A DNA stretch of 64,000 nucleotides from Roseiarcus sp963824475. GTDB lineage: Bacteria > Pseudomonadota > Alphaproteobacteria > Rhizobiales > Beijerinckiaceae. Below the pieces are notes generated by a model. That model was not told where the DNA came from. It did no database searches and was given only the letters and a program-made list of their open reading frames with translations. Position numbers and translations under genes: made by a program. Each line of letters opens with the position of its first letter. The first letter of the stretch is position 1. Below are positions 44,923 to 53,199 of this stretch, one piece after another. Where the stretch lies: assembly GCA_963824475.1 (NCBI GenBank), contig CAWGPR010000005.1, positions 434,001 to 498,000 on the forward strand. Reading direction: 5' to 3'.

Positions 44923-45309
44923 CTATTTTCGGCCCAACTGGCTGTCCACGCCTCCAGCGAGCATCTCGATCGGCGGGCGCTCCTTCGTGTCGGCAAGATA
45001 GAAACAGACGATTTCGGCGGGCTCGCTGGTCGACGCGTTATCGAACTTGAGAATTGTGTGACCGGCCGGCTCGAAGAAGCCATCGCCGGTTTTGAGAAGC
45101 TGAACCGGCTTGCCTTCCGGTTGAAAGTTGAAGCTTCCCGCCGTCACCACGCCCACGGTCGAGACCGGATGACGATGCAATCCCGTCGGTTGCCCGGGCG
45201 CGAATTTGATCCGGGCGCCTTTGATCAGTCGGACGGCGGGGTTCGCGGCGGGCAGCTCTTCTTCCAGCAGAGGTTCGCGCTTGAGAGGGGGAAAGCGCGT
45301 GTCGATCAT
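44923..45309 (-). CDS. Cupin-domain protein
   Basis: This ~128-residue single-cupin protein has metal-binding motif 1 as GLHRHPVSTVGVVTAGSFNF and motif 2 near GDGFFEPAGHTILKFDN. Small cupins of this type bind Fe, Mn or Zn and may be isomerases, dioxygenases or sensors; no substrate can be inferred. The ATG at 45309 has a well-spaced GGAG; an ATG 9 bp upstream is too close to it. It stands between PsiE and the aldo/keto reductase. Confidence 0.85.
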   Translation of the reverse strand: MIDTRFPPLKREPLLEEELPAANPAVRLIKGARIKFAPGQPTGLHRHPVSTVGVVTAGSFNFQPEGKPVQLLKTGDGFFEPAGHTILKFDNASTSEPAEIVCFYLADTKERPPIEMLAGGVDSQLGRK

Positions 45310-45345
45310 GGCGATCATCTCCGCGATTGAGCTTTGTTCCCCTTG

Positions 45346-46401
45346 TTATTTCAGGAACGGCGCATGCAGCGCGAGATCAGCGCGCCCAAGGCGGTCCTTC
45401 GCCGCCTGAGACTGATGCCAGTACGGATAAATGAGCGGCGGCATGCTCACCTTGTCGAGGCGCGCCCGCTCGTCCTCGGTGAGCTTGACGTTGACGCAGG
45501 CGAGATTGTCACGGAACTGCGCTTCCGTTCGCCCGCCGATAATGAGCGAGGTCACCGCGGGGCGTCCGATGAGCCAGGCGAGCGCGATCTGCGCGGCCGA
45601 GACCTTGTGCGCTTCCCCGATCGCGATCAGTTCGTCGACGATGTCCCACAGGGCGTTCTCGTCGCGCACCGGCGGCTCGTTCCAGCCCGCCATCTGCCGC
45701 GTCCCTTCCGGCGTCTTTTTGTTGCGGCGATATTTGCCGCTGAGAAGCCCGCCGGCAATGGGGCTCCATACCAGAACGGCGAGCTTCCGGTCGATGGCGA
45801 TGGGAATGAGCTCGTATTCGGCTTCGCGCGCCTGCAGCGTGTAGTGAATCTGTTCCGACACGAACGGGATGCGGCCGTCGCGGCGCGCGACCTCCATCGC
45901 CTTCATCACATGCCAGCCTGACCAGTTCGAGCAGCCGATGTAGCGCACCTTGCCCGCGCGCACGAGACTATCGAGCGCCTCCATCGTCTCCTCGAGCGGG
46001 GTCAGGCCGTCCCATTGATGCACCTGATAGAGGTCGATGACGTCGGTGCGGAGTTGCTTGAGACTCGCCTCGCATTCGCGAATAAGGTGCCAGCGGGAAA
46101 GGCCACGGTCGTTTGGCCCCTCCCCCATCGGAAAGCGCGCCTTGGTGGCGATCAGCATGCCGGGCTTGCGCTTATGCCCCATCGCCTCGCCGATCAGTTC
46201 CTCCGAGCCGCCGCCGGAATAGACATTCGCCGTGTCGATGAGATTGACGCCGGCGTCGGCGACGATGTCGATCAGCTTGCGCACTTCGTCGAGTTGGAGA
46301 TTGCCGACTTTGGCGAAGTTTCCCTTGCCGCCGAAGGTCATCGCGCCCATCGTCAGCACCGAGACCTTGAGGCCTGAATTACCCAATTGCCGATATTCCA
46401 T
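45346..46401 (-). CDS. Aldo/keto reductase
   Basis: The 351-residue NADPH-dependent oxidoreductase has a TIM barrel. The tetrad is visible: Asp in NLIDTANVYSGG, Tyr in the same segment, Lys in ATKARFPMG and His in LYQVHQWDG. RYIGCSNWSGWHVMKA and IPIIGG-like SLIIGGRTEAQFRDNL bind cofactor. It resembles the YajO/PdxI-like general reductases, and the substrate is unknown. It ends 28 bp before the cupin start and both may be co-transcribed. Confidence 0.93.
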   Translation of the reverse strand: MEYRQLGNSGLKVSVLTMGAMTFGGKGNFAKVGNLQLDEVRKLIDIVADAGVNLIDTANVYSGGGSEELIGEAMGHKRKPGMLIATKARFPMGEGPNDRGLSRWHLIRECEASLKQLRTDVIDLYQVHQWDGLTPLEETMEALDSLVRAGKVRYIGCSNWSGWHVMKAMEVARRDGRIPFVSEQIHYTLQAREAEYELIPIAIDRKLAVLVWSPIAGGLLSGKYRRNKKTPEGTRQMAGWNEPPVRDENALWDIVDELIAIGEAHKVSAAQIALAWLIGRPAVTSLIIGGRTEAQFRDNLACVNVKLTEDERARLDKVSMPPLIYPYWHQSQAAKDRLGRADLALHAPFLK

Positions 46402-46622
46402 CGCCCGTTCCCCGCTCGAGGCTCGAATTGTTCGCGCGCCGGACTAACATGCGAGCTCCGACGGGCCAAGATCGCCGCCCGCGCCGATAACGCGCTTGTG
46501 AGCCCGGCTCGCCCAACCCGCACAATTCGTGCGAAACGCCGTGGAACGGCGGACTTGCCGCTCGCAGGCCTTTATGCGCATTTGTCCGCCGTCCCGACCG
46601 TTTTCTATCTCAGGAGCTTGCT

Positions 46623-47279
46623 TTGGCCTTCGCCTCGCTTCGCCGGCTTGCCTTCGCCGCCATCCTTTCCGCCGCGGCGCTCGCCGCGCACGGCGCCCTG
46701 GCCGCCGCCACGGCGCCCGAGCCCGATCGGACGGTCGACATGGCCGCGGTTCTCAAGCCCGGCCCATTGCCGGAGCTGGCGATGGGCGACCCCTCGGGCG
46801 TGCCGGTCGTCGAATATGGCTCGCTGACCTGTCCCCATTGCGCCACCTTCAGCCGCGAGGTCTTTCCCGAGCTGAAGAAGGATTACATCGACACCGGCAA
46901 GGTCCGTTTCATCTTTCGCGAATTTTCGCGCAACGCGCTCGACGTCGCGGCCTTCGTGCTCGCGCGCTGCATCGGCGACGACAAGGCCTTCGCCGCAATC
47001 GAGCTGCTCTTTTCGACACAGGACAAGTGGGCGTTCGTCGACAAGCCGCTCGAGCCGCTGATCGCCGCCATGCGCCCAACCGGCCTTACCCACGATCAGG
47101 CGATGACGTGCCTCAAGGATCAATCGAAGGCCGACGCGATGATGGCCATCGGCAAGCGAGCGACCGACGAGATCAAGATGACCGGCACGCCGACTTTCGT
47201 CATTGGCGGCAAGGTCTATGGCGGGGAGCTCAGCATGGACCAGCTAAGGGCGATCCTCGACCCGTTGGTGAAGAAGTAG
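46623..47279 (+). CDS. DsbA-family periplasmic thiol-disulfide protein
   Basis: The 218-residue protein has a signal peptide about residues 1-28 (LRRLAFAAILSAAALAAHGA). The thioredoxin-fold active site is CPHC in YGSLTCPHCATFSREVF (near residue 70) and the cis-Pro is in TGTPTFVIGGKVYGGEL. It oxidises or isomerises disulfides in exported proteins. No ATG is in place; the TTG at 46623 has AGGAG 6 bp upstream. It is convergent with the NrsF gene, stops 16 bp apart. Confidence 0.9.
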   Translation: MAFASLRRLAFAAILSAAALAAHGALAAATAPEPDRTVDMAAVLKPGPLPELAMGDPSGVPVVEYGSLTCPHCATFSREVFPELKKDYIDTGKVRFIFREFSRNALDVAAFVLARCIGDDKAFAAIELLFSTQDKWAFVDKPLEPLIAAMRPTGLTHDQAMTCLKDQSKADAMMAIGKRATDEIKMTGTPTFVIGGKVYGGELSMDQLRAILDPLVKK

Positions 47280-47295
47280 CGGGCGACCGTCCGTC

Positions 47296-47934
47296 TCACC
47301 AAGCCAGAAATCGCCGGCCTGCAATCGCGCCCACGCCCATGCAGATGAGGGTGGCGAGCGGATACCAGGTCGCCACGAACAGCGGCAAATCGTCGGGGCA
47401 ATGCGAAGCGTAAATCAGCGCCGCGATGCCCGCGGAGGCCGCGCCCGCCAGCGCGCCGGTCAACGCCGGACGGAGTGGCGCGCCGGCGCGCAGCGCGACG
47501 ATAAGCGCGGCGAGGATTGGCGCGGCCAGCGTCGGAATCATCCGCATGCAGAACATCGAATGATGTCCGACGAGCCGGGACAGCCATTCGTCGCGCGGCA
47601 CAACGATGAGTTCGACGACCACGCCCGCGGCCAGAAGAATGAGCGGCGCAAGCAGCCAGAGCGCAATCGCCCGAGGCTTGGCGTCGGGGCGGGCGAGCTT
47701 GAGCATGAGCAACAACGACGGCAGAGCGAACGCAAAGGCGTCAACGAACTTGAGATTGAAGCGCAGCGTCCGCGCGGCCTCGGCGATATCCGGTCTCGGC
47801 CCCATCAGCAGCGCGTAAATCGCCAGACTGCCGATGAGCCCGATGAGGATCGCCGCCGGGACCCGCCGCTCGAGCCGAATCGGCTCGGGAACCGGGTCGG
47901 CGGCGAGCGCCGCGATGAGCTCGGACGTCCTCAC
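47296..47934 (-). CDS. nrsF: NrsF-family anti-sigma factor (DUF1109)
   Basis: This 212-residue inner-membrane protein with six membrane helices holds the ECF sigma factor inactive. Two periplasmic-side cysteines typical of NrsF are seen in HSMFCMRMIPTL and YASHCPDDLPLF; in Caulobacter these sense metals or oxidants. It starts with GTG at 47934, overlapping the sigma-factor stop (GTGA), so the two are translationally coupled. The divergent DUF692 operon is the likely target of the pair. Confidence 0.93.
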   Translation of the reverse strand: MRTSELIAALAADPVPEPIRLERRVPAAILIGLIGSLAIYALLMGPRPDIAEAARTLRFNLKFVDAFAFALPSLLLMLKLARPDAKPRAIALWLLAPLILLAAGVVVELIVVPRDEWLSRLVGHHSMFCMRMIPTLAAPILAALIVALRAGAPLRPALTGALAGAASAGIAALIYASHCPDDLPLFVATWYPLATLICMGVGAIAGRRFLAW

Positions 47935-48500
47935 GCGACCGACCTCCGCCAGGCCGCGCCCAGCGACTTCAGCGCGCGGTGGAGCGCCACCCTGACCGCG
48001 ACCTCGGACATCGACAGGCGCTTCGCCGTCGCCGCGATCAACTGGCCGTCGAGAGAAATCGAAGTCACGATATCGCGCTGTCGCGGCGCGAGCGTCTCCA
48101 GAAGCTTGCGCGCGTCACTCAGCGCGTGCGGGTCCTCGGCCTCCGGCGCGGCGAGGAACTCCTCAACATTCTCGAGCGGCTCGACCCGCCGCCGGCCGCG
48201 GCGGCGCAGGAGGTCGACCACCTTGTGTCGCGCGATGGCATAGACCCAGGGTGCAAGCGGCTGCCCGGGGTCCCAGGTATGCCGCTTGAGATGGATTGCC
48301 AACAGGGTCTCTTGCACCGCATCCTCGATATCCGCGTCTCCCGCGCCCGCACGTGCGAAAGCGGCGCGCGCCATCGCCCGCACCGAACGACTGATGTCCT
48401 CCAGGAGCCGCCGGTATGCGCCCTCGTCGCCCGCGATCGAGGCCCTCATCATGCGAGACCAAGGATCGTCCGGAGGGCCCTGGACGGATTGGGCTTTCAT
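47931..48500 (-). CDS. sigF: ECF sigma factor (SigF type)
   Basis: This 189-residue sigma factor has region 2 about residues 20-95 (DIEDAVQETLLAIHLKRHTW, PWVYAIARHKVVDLLRRRGR) and region 4 about 125-185 (LAPRQRDIVTSISLDGQLIA, SMSEVAVRVALHRALKSL). The overlapping nrsF gene encodes its anti-sigma factor. In Caulobacter and Bradyrhizobium such pairs respond to heavy metals and oxidants and drive DUF2282/DUF692 operons. A weak candidate site for self-control is GTAACG-N15-CGAA at 48531-48507. Confidence 0.94.
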   Translation of the reverse strand: MKAQSVQGPPDDPWSRMMRASIAGDEGAYRRLLEDISRSVRAMARAAFARAGAGDADIEDAVQETLLAIHLKRHTWDPGQPLAPWVYAIARHKVVDLLRRRGRRRVEPLENVEEFLAAPEAEDPHALSDARKLLETLAPRQRDIVTSISLDGQLIAATAKRLSMSEVAVRVALHRALKSLGAAWRRSVA

Positions 48501-48576
48501 ACGGCCTTCGTTTCGTTTCGTCTGCCGTTACAGGTCCGGGGAAATATTTTGCTCGATGCACGAATGGATTGCCGAT

Positions 48577-48602
48577 GTAACATGCTCCGGCGCGCCGGCG
48601 AA
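48577..48602 (+). promoter_or_regulatory. SigF-type promoter of the DUF692 operon
   Basis: GTAACA (48577-48582), 16-bp spacer, CGAA (48599-48602), 39 bp before the ATG of the DUF692 gene. It fits the published Caulobacter SigF pattern (GTAACC-N16-CGAA) with one change in the -35 box. Confidence 0.65.
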
Positions 48603-48640
48603 GATGTTGAAAGCGCGAAACGAGGCTTGGAGAAACCGCA

Positions 48641-49531
48641 ATGACCGTCGCGGATCGTCGTCCTCCGAGGCGCTTTGCCGCGCCGAGCGTCGGCGTCGGG
48701 TTCAAGTCCGAGCATTTCGAGGCGATCGCCGATACACGTCCCGAGCTTGGGTTTTTCGAAGTCCACGCGGAGAACTACATGGGCGCGGGCGGCGCGCCGC
48801 ATCGGCGCCTCGACGCAATCCGCGAGCGCTACCCATTGTCCCTGCACGGCGTCGGCCTGTCGATCGGCTCGCCCGGGCCACTCGACCGGACGCATCTCAA
48901 ACGGCTCGCGGCGGTCGCCAAGCGCTTTGAACCGGCGCTCGTCTCGGAGCACCTCGCATGGTCGACCCACGAGGGCGCGTTCTTCAACGATCTCCTGCCC
49001 CTGCCCTATACCACGGAGACGCTCGCCCGGGTGTCGGAGCATATCGACGAGGCGCAGAACGCGCTGGGTCGCCCCATCCTGCTCGAAAATCCCTCGACCT
49101 ATGTCGTGTTCGCCGAAAGCACGTGGGCGGAGACCGACTTCCTGCGCGAGATTGCGCGGCGGACCGGCTGCGGCCTCCTGCTCGACGTCAACAACGTGTT
49201 CGTCCGCGCCGTCAATCACGGCTTCGATCCGGATCGCTATCTCGCCGATTTTCCGCTTTCCGCGGTGGGCGAAATCCATCTCGCGGGCTACGCCGAGGAC
49301 GCCGATGACGCGGGCTTGCCGCTCTTGATCGACGCCCACAATTCTCCGGTTCGCGACGCCGTTTGGGGGCTTTACGCCGCGGCGATCCGCCGGCTCGGGC
49401 CCACCCCGACGCTGATCGAATGGGACAACGACCTGCCCGACTGGCCCACGCTTCTTGGCGAAGCGCGCCGGGCCGAGCGCGCGGTTGTCGTCGAGACGAC
49501 AAAAAGCGCGGAGCGCGTCGATGCCGTTTGA
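48641..49531 (+). CDS. bufB: DUF692 multinuclear iron oxygenase (BufB/GigA type)
   Basis: This 296-residue TIM-barrel protein is of the MbnB/TglH/BufB family, iron enzymes that convert Cys residues of a precursor peptide to thiooxazole or related groups. Metal-ligand motifs are all present: FFEVHAENYM, LHGVGLSIGS, LVSEHLAWS, ILLENPSTY, LLLDVNNVF, GEIHLAGYAED, LIDAHNSPV and IEWDNDLPDW. In bufferin/gig operons it works with the DUF2063 partner on a DUF2282 peptide. Here no precursor gene precedes it: only 140 bp separate it from sigF. GGAGA lies upstream of the ATG. Confidence 0.93.
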   Translation: MTVADRRPPRRFAAPSVGVGFKSEHFEAIADTRPELGFFEVHAENYMGAGGAPHRRLDAIRERYPLSLHGVGLSIGSPGPLDRTHLKRLAAVAKRFEPALVSEHLAWSTHEGAFFNDLLPLPYTTETLARVSEHIDEAQNALGRPILLENPSTYVVFAESTWAETDFLREIARRTGCGLLLDVNNVFVRAVNHGFDPDRYLADFPLSAVGEIHLAGYAEDADDAGLPLLIDAHNSPVRDAVWGLYAAAIRRLGPTPTLIEWDNDLPDWPTLLGEARRAERAVVVETTKSAERVDAV

Positions 49532-50468
49532 GACCACGATCCGCGCCTTCGCGGCTGCGCTCGGCAACCCTTCGGCCGCGACGCCGGCGACGACCCTCGG
49601 GCGCCTCGGAGCGCCCGACAAACGGCGCTTCTCGGTCTACCGCAACAATGTCGCCGTCGGGCTGATCGGCGCGCTCGAGGCGCGCTATCCCGTCTCCCGC
49701 CGCATCGCGGGCGACGACCTGTTCCGCGCCATGGCGCGCGCGTTCGTCCGCGCCATGAAGCCGCGCTCGCCGGTCATGATCGCCTATGGCGAGGAATTCC
49801 CCGAATTCGCCGCCGCCTACCTCGCGGCGGCCGAGGCCGGGCCAGCGTTTCAATGGAATCGTCATCGCGAGAGCCATAGGGCGTCGGAAGACGCCCGTCT
49901 TTCGACGGGCTATGGCGACGTGGCGATCCAGGGGGCCGTAGGGCGCCAGACGACTCCTGGATTGCTTCGCTTCGCTCGCAATGACGATCGCGGTTCGATC
50001 CAATTGGATCATGCCATCGCCTGTCTCGCCGACGTCGCGCGGCTCGAGAACGCCTGGGTCGAGGCCTATCATGCCGAAGACGCCGCGACGGCGACGGTCG
50101 GCGAGCTCGCCACGCTGAGCCCCGATTGTTTGCCCGGAGCGCGGATCGTCTTTCACCCCGCGGCGCGGCTCTTGCGCTTCATAACGCCGGCCGCTTCGAT
50201 CTGGGCCGCGGCCCAGGACGGCGACCTCCCGACTGCGCCAACCGAGGGAATCGGCGAGGACGCGCTCGTCACCCGTCCCGACTACGACGTCCAGGTGCGC
50301 GTGCTGCCGCGACTTGCTCATGATTTCGCTCTGAGATTGCGCGAGGGCGCGACATTGATCGAAGCCGCTCAGACGCTCAATGACCCCGGCTTCGACTTCG
50401 GGACCCATCTCGTCGGATTGGTCGAGTCCGGCGCCGTCTCCTCAATCCTCCCAGGACAGCCGTCATGA
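49521..50468 (+). CDS. bufC: DUF2063 partner protein (BufC/GigB type) with repeat-derived insertion
   Basis: The 315-residue protein starts with the DUF2063 DNA-binding-like domain (FSVYRNNVAVGLIGALEARY) that in this family recognises the peptide substrate for the DUF692 enzyme. After AAAEAGPAF, residues ~112-163 (49853-50010) are encoded by a palindromic repeat (NRHRESHRASEDARLSTGYG, then LLRFARND), and the normal sequence resumes at IACLADVARLENAWVEAYHA. Without it the length would be about 263, usual for the family. The insertion keeps the frame and has no stop. It overlaps bufB by 11 bp and the DoxX gene by 4 bp. Whether it is still functional is unknown. Confidence 0.9.
   Translation: MPFETTIRAFAAALGNPSAATPATTLGRLGAPDKRRFSVYRNNVAVGLIGALEARYPVSRRIAGDDLFRAMARAFVRAMKPRSPVMIAYGEEFPEFAAAYLAAAEAGPAFQWNRHRESHRASEDARLSTGYGDVAIQGAVGRQTTPGLLRFARNDDRGSIQLDHAIACLADVARLENAWVEAYHAEDAATATVGELATLSPDCLPGARIVFHPAARLLRFITPAASIWAAAQDGDLPTAPTEGIGEDALVTRPDYDVQVRVLPRLAHDFALRLREGATLIEAAQTLNDPGFDFGTHLVGLVESGAVSSILPGQPS
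49853..50010 (+). repeat. Composite palindromic repeat inserted in frame within bufC
   Basis: It opens with ATGGAATCGTCATCGCGAG, identical to the start of the element at 57355, contains a 44-nt palindrome (49873-49916) nearly equal to 22355-22398, and ends with GATTGCTTCGCTTCGCTCGC-type sequence shared with 57427-57446. Its open frame adds about 52 codons to the host gene. Confidence 0.85.
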
Positions 50469-50980
50469 TCGCCGACGCCGCCCATGCGAGCGAGCTCGCG
50501 CCATCCAACCCGATCGCTCGCCTCACGAGCGTCGTGTTCGGCCTGATCCCGGCGTGGCTGCCTCTGCTCATCCTGCGTCTGACACTGGCGCGGCCTTTCT
50601 TTGCCTCAGGGCTCACGCGCTGGGACGGCTGGTTCACGCTGTCTTTCGGCACGAAGATCCTGTTCTCTCAGGAGTACAAGCTGCATATCTTCGGCTCCGA
50701 GATCCCGTTCCCGGCGCCGGAACTGGTGGCGACGATGGCGAGCACGGCCGAAATCGTGCTGCCGATCCTGCTCGCATTCGGATTCCTCACCCGCTGGGCG
50801 GCGCTCGGCCTTCTCGTCATGACCGGAATCATCCAGCTCACCTACCCGGACGGCTGGGCGAATTTCCACTTGTACTGGGCGGCGATGGCGCTCGCGATCA
50901 TGACTTTCGGCCCCGGCGCGATCTCGCTCGACCGGCTCATCGGCCTCGACGGCTGGACCCTCGCGCGTCGGGGTAACTAG
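50465..50980 (+). CDS. bufD: DoxX-family membrane protein (BufD/GigT type)
   Basis: This 171-residue protein has four predicted membrane helices and the DoxX pattern (LRLTLARPFFASGLTRWDGW, MASTAEIVLPILLAFGFLTR, NFHLYWAAMALAIMTFGPGA). DoxX proteins of bufferin/gig operons sit in the inner membrane and may supply electrons or help export. It starts in the stop codon of bufC (ATGA overlap) and is the last gene of the three-gene operon. Confidence 0.9.
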   Translation: MIADAAHASELAPSNPIARLTSVVFGLIPAWLPLLILRLTLARPFFASGLTRWDGWFTLSFGTKILFSQEYKLHIFGSEIPFPAPELVATMASTAEIVLPILLAFGFLTRWAALGLLVMTGIIQLTYPDGWANFHLYWAAMALAIMTFGPGAISLDRLIGLDGWTLARRGN

Positions 50981-50995
50981 CCCTTCCGCGCGCAG

Positions 50996-52207
50996 TCAGC
51001 GAAGCGACCTGAACCCGGCTCGGACCTCCGCAGAAAAGAGCTCCGGCTGTTCCCAGGCGGCGAAGTGCCCGCCCTTGGGGAGCTGATTGAAGTGGATCAA
51101 TTTCGGATAGGCTCGCTCTGTCCAGCTCCGCGGGGCTGGATAGAGTTCGTCAGGGAAGACGCTCACGGCGACCGGGATGGAGACGCCCTTGGCGTTGAAA
51201 TACCCTTTGCCAAAATATTCCCAGTAAAGACGGGCGCCAGAAAGCGCCGTGTTCGTCAACCAGGTGATCGTGATGTTGTCGAGGATATCGTCGCGCGTGA
51301 GGCCCTCGGCCTGGCCTTGAAAGACGCGTGAGATCAGCTCGTAGCTGCGCGCGTCGTGATCAAGGAAATACGCCGCGAGGCCAACAGGTGAATCCGCGAT
51401 TCCGTACAACGTCTGCGGTCGCAGCCCCATCTGGAACCCGTAGGCGATTCCCTTTTGATAGACGAATTGCAGACGCTCGTACGCGAGTTTCTCGTCGGCT
51501 GAGAGACCCGACGGCGCCGGCGCGCCGGAGAAGGCCGCCGCGTCAATCTCGGCCGGAAAGACGCCAGGCATGTTGGTGTGAATCCCGATCAATCCGAAAG
51601 GCGCCTGTACGCCCAACATATCGGTAACCACCGCGCCCCAATCACCGCCTTGCGCCACATAGCGATTGTAACCGAGGCGCTTCATCAACACGGCCCAGGC
51701 GCGCGCGATCCGGACCGGGTCCCAACCGGTCGTGGTTGGCTTGGCTGAGAAGCCGTAGCCCGGCATCGATGGGATCACGACATCGAAAGCGTCCGAGGCG
51801 CTCCCGCCATGCGCTGTGGGATTGGTCAACGGATCGACGATCTTCAGCTGCTCGATGATCGAGCCGGGCCATCCGTGCGTGACGATCAGCGGCAACGCAT
51901 TGTCGTGTTTCGAGCGAACGTGAAGGAAGTGAATGTCGAGCCCATCGATCTCGGTCATGAATTGCGGCAGAGCGTTGAGCTTCGCTTCGCATTTGCGCCA
52001 GTCGTACTCGGTCGCCCAATAGCGCGCGAGCGCCTGAATTGTTGCGAGCTGCACGCCTTGCGATTGGTCCGGGACGGTTTCGCGGTCGGGCCACCGGGTC
52101 GCGTTTACGCGCCTGCGCAATTCAGCAAGCCCCGAATCCGGAAAATTCGCCCGAAACGGATGAATGGCGGTCTTGTCGGCGCCGGATTGTTGTCCAGCTT
52201 CAGGCAT
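50996..52207 (-). CDS. Epoxide hydrolase (EHN-domain family)
   Basis: This ~403-residue alpha/beta hydrolase has the epoxide-hydrolase N-terminal domain (PFRANFPDSGLAELRRRVNA, TRWPDRETVPDQSQG). The core has HGWPGSIIEQ (oxyanion), the nucleophilic Asp in AQGGDWGAVVTD (near 185) and the catalytic His in KGGHFAAWEQPELFS near the end. It opens epoxides by water; the substrate is unknown. AGGGAGA lies 6 bp before the ATG at 52207; an earlier ATG (52213) abuts it. Convergent with bufD, stops 15 bp apart. Confidence 0.92.
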   Translation of the reverse strand: MPEAGQQSGADKTAIHPFRANFPDSGLAELRRRVNATRWPDRETVPDQSQGVQLATIQALARYWATEYDWRKCEAKLNALPQFMTEIDGLDIHFLHVRSKHDNALPLIVTHGWPGSIIEQLKIVDPLTNPTAHGGSASDAFDVVIPSMPGYGFSAKPTTTGWDPVRIARAWAVLMKRLGYNRYVAQGGDWGAVVTDMLGVQAPFGLIGIHTNMPGVFPAEIDAAAFSGAPAPSGLSADEKLAYERLQFVYQKGIAYGFQMGLRPQTLYGIADSPVGLAAYFLDHDARSYELISRVFQGQAEGLTRDDILDNITITWLTNTALSGARLYWEYFGKGYFNAKGVSIPVAVSVFPDELYPAPRSWTERAYPKLIHFNQLPKGGHFAAWEQPELFSAEVRAGFRSLR

Positions 52208-52286
52208 CGTCATTCTCCCTAGCTGATGAAGAAAGCTGCGCTCCATGACGCAGGAGGCGTCGCTCGAGCCGAGGATAGCGGCGCCT

Positions 52287-52844
52287 TCATCTCTTCGGGT
52301 AGGCGGTGAAAACGTAATCCTTGTCCGCCACGATCGTGTGGCAGGCGAATCCGCACTTGGCGTCGTGCTCCTGCGGCGGCGTGTCATTTTCGTTGCCAGG
52401 CCGGAACGTATCGGACGCGGGGTCATACTCGAACTCGGCCCATCCCCATCCGCCGCTGTCCGCAAATCTCTTGCTGTCCTTCACCATGAAGTCCACGTCA
52501 TGCAGGGCGCCCGGCACGACCGGCTCGCCGGGCTGGTCCTCAGCCTTCCTCGCCGTCCAATGGATCTTCGCCATCCTGGCGCCGTCGGGGAAAGGCTTGC
52601 CGTTGCCGGGAATGCCCGCCTTGTAGGCCTCGATCATCACGGGATTGCCGAGGATCGTCGCCAGCTTATCGCCGTTGTGACTAACGGCGACCATCTGCCA
52701 ATCCTCGTATCCCCTGAACTCGGAGAAGGCGAGACCACCGGGCACCTGCAAGGAATATCTGTCCTGCGCGGCAAACGCCATCCCGGCCAAGGCCGAAGGC
52801 AATACGACAATAGCGACTGCGGCTTTGATGTTGATGCTGAACAT
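52287..52844 (-). CDS. Cytochrome P460-family protein
   Basis: The 185-residue exported protein has a signal peptide about 1-26 (AAVAIVVLPSALAGMAFA). The P460 domain begins SEFRGYEDWQMVAVSHNGDK and continues with NPVMIEAYKAGIPGNGKPFP and MAKIHWTARK, the region of the Lys that cross-links to the heme. The c-type heme site is CGFACH near residue 168. P460 proteins oxidise hydroxylamine to nitrous oxide or related products in ammonia and methane oxidisers. It stands alone, divergent from hss. Confidence 0.9.
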   Translation of the reverse strand: MFSINIKAAVAIVVLPSALAGMAFAAQDRYSLQVPGGLAFSEFRGYEDWQMVAVSHNGDKLATILGNPVMIEAYKAGIPGNGKPFPDGARMAKIHWTARKAEDQPGEPVVPGALHDVDFMVKDSKRFADSGGWGWAEFEYDPASDTFRPGNENDTPPQEHDAKCGFACHTIVADKDYVFTAYPKR

Positions 52845-53199
52845 AGAACGCCCCTCCGTTCCTTGGCGGTTATCGACGCAATTGCGCTCCGGCGAAGAAG
52901 CCGTCGCGAACCCGACCTAAACCACTATTCGGAAAGCGCAGCGCGAGATCTCTGCAAAGCAGGCGCGCGCGAAGTTCAAGGTACAATGCCGCCAGCGCTC
53001 ACCCCTCATGGGCCACCTGCAGCGTCTTGAAGTGGGCGAGCCTGCGCCGAAAGATAACAGGCGTCAAGCCGGCGCGTTCACGTGACGGTTTCACGACAAA
53101 AACCCCGCCCCGGGCGCTATTGACGCGCCTCGACGGCCATGGCTTTAACCGCCTTTCGAAGACGCTCGGCTCGCTTGTCCTTGAAGGAGACCTGAAGCC
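52845..53199. other. 355-bp divergent intergenic region
   Basis: It must hold promoters for the P460 gene and hss. A weak plus-strand candidate is TTGACG (53120-53125) with CTTTAA 17 bp on. I see no repeat or clear RNA structure. Confidence 0.35.

Noticed and set aside
48555..48700. Small frame starting MHEWIADVTCSG as a bufferin precursor
   Set aside because: It has no signal peptide or conserved Cys pattern and overlaps bufB in another frame, so it does not look like a DUF2282 protein.
48641..49531. DUF692 gene as part of a methanobactin cluster
   Set aside because: No MbnA precursor, MbnC-type partner or methanobactin transporter is present. The DUF2063-DoxX partners and the SigF-NrsF pair fit the bufferin/gig type instead.
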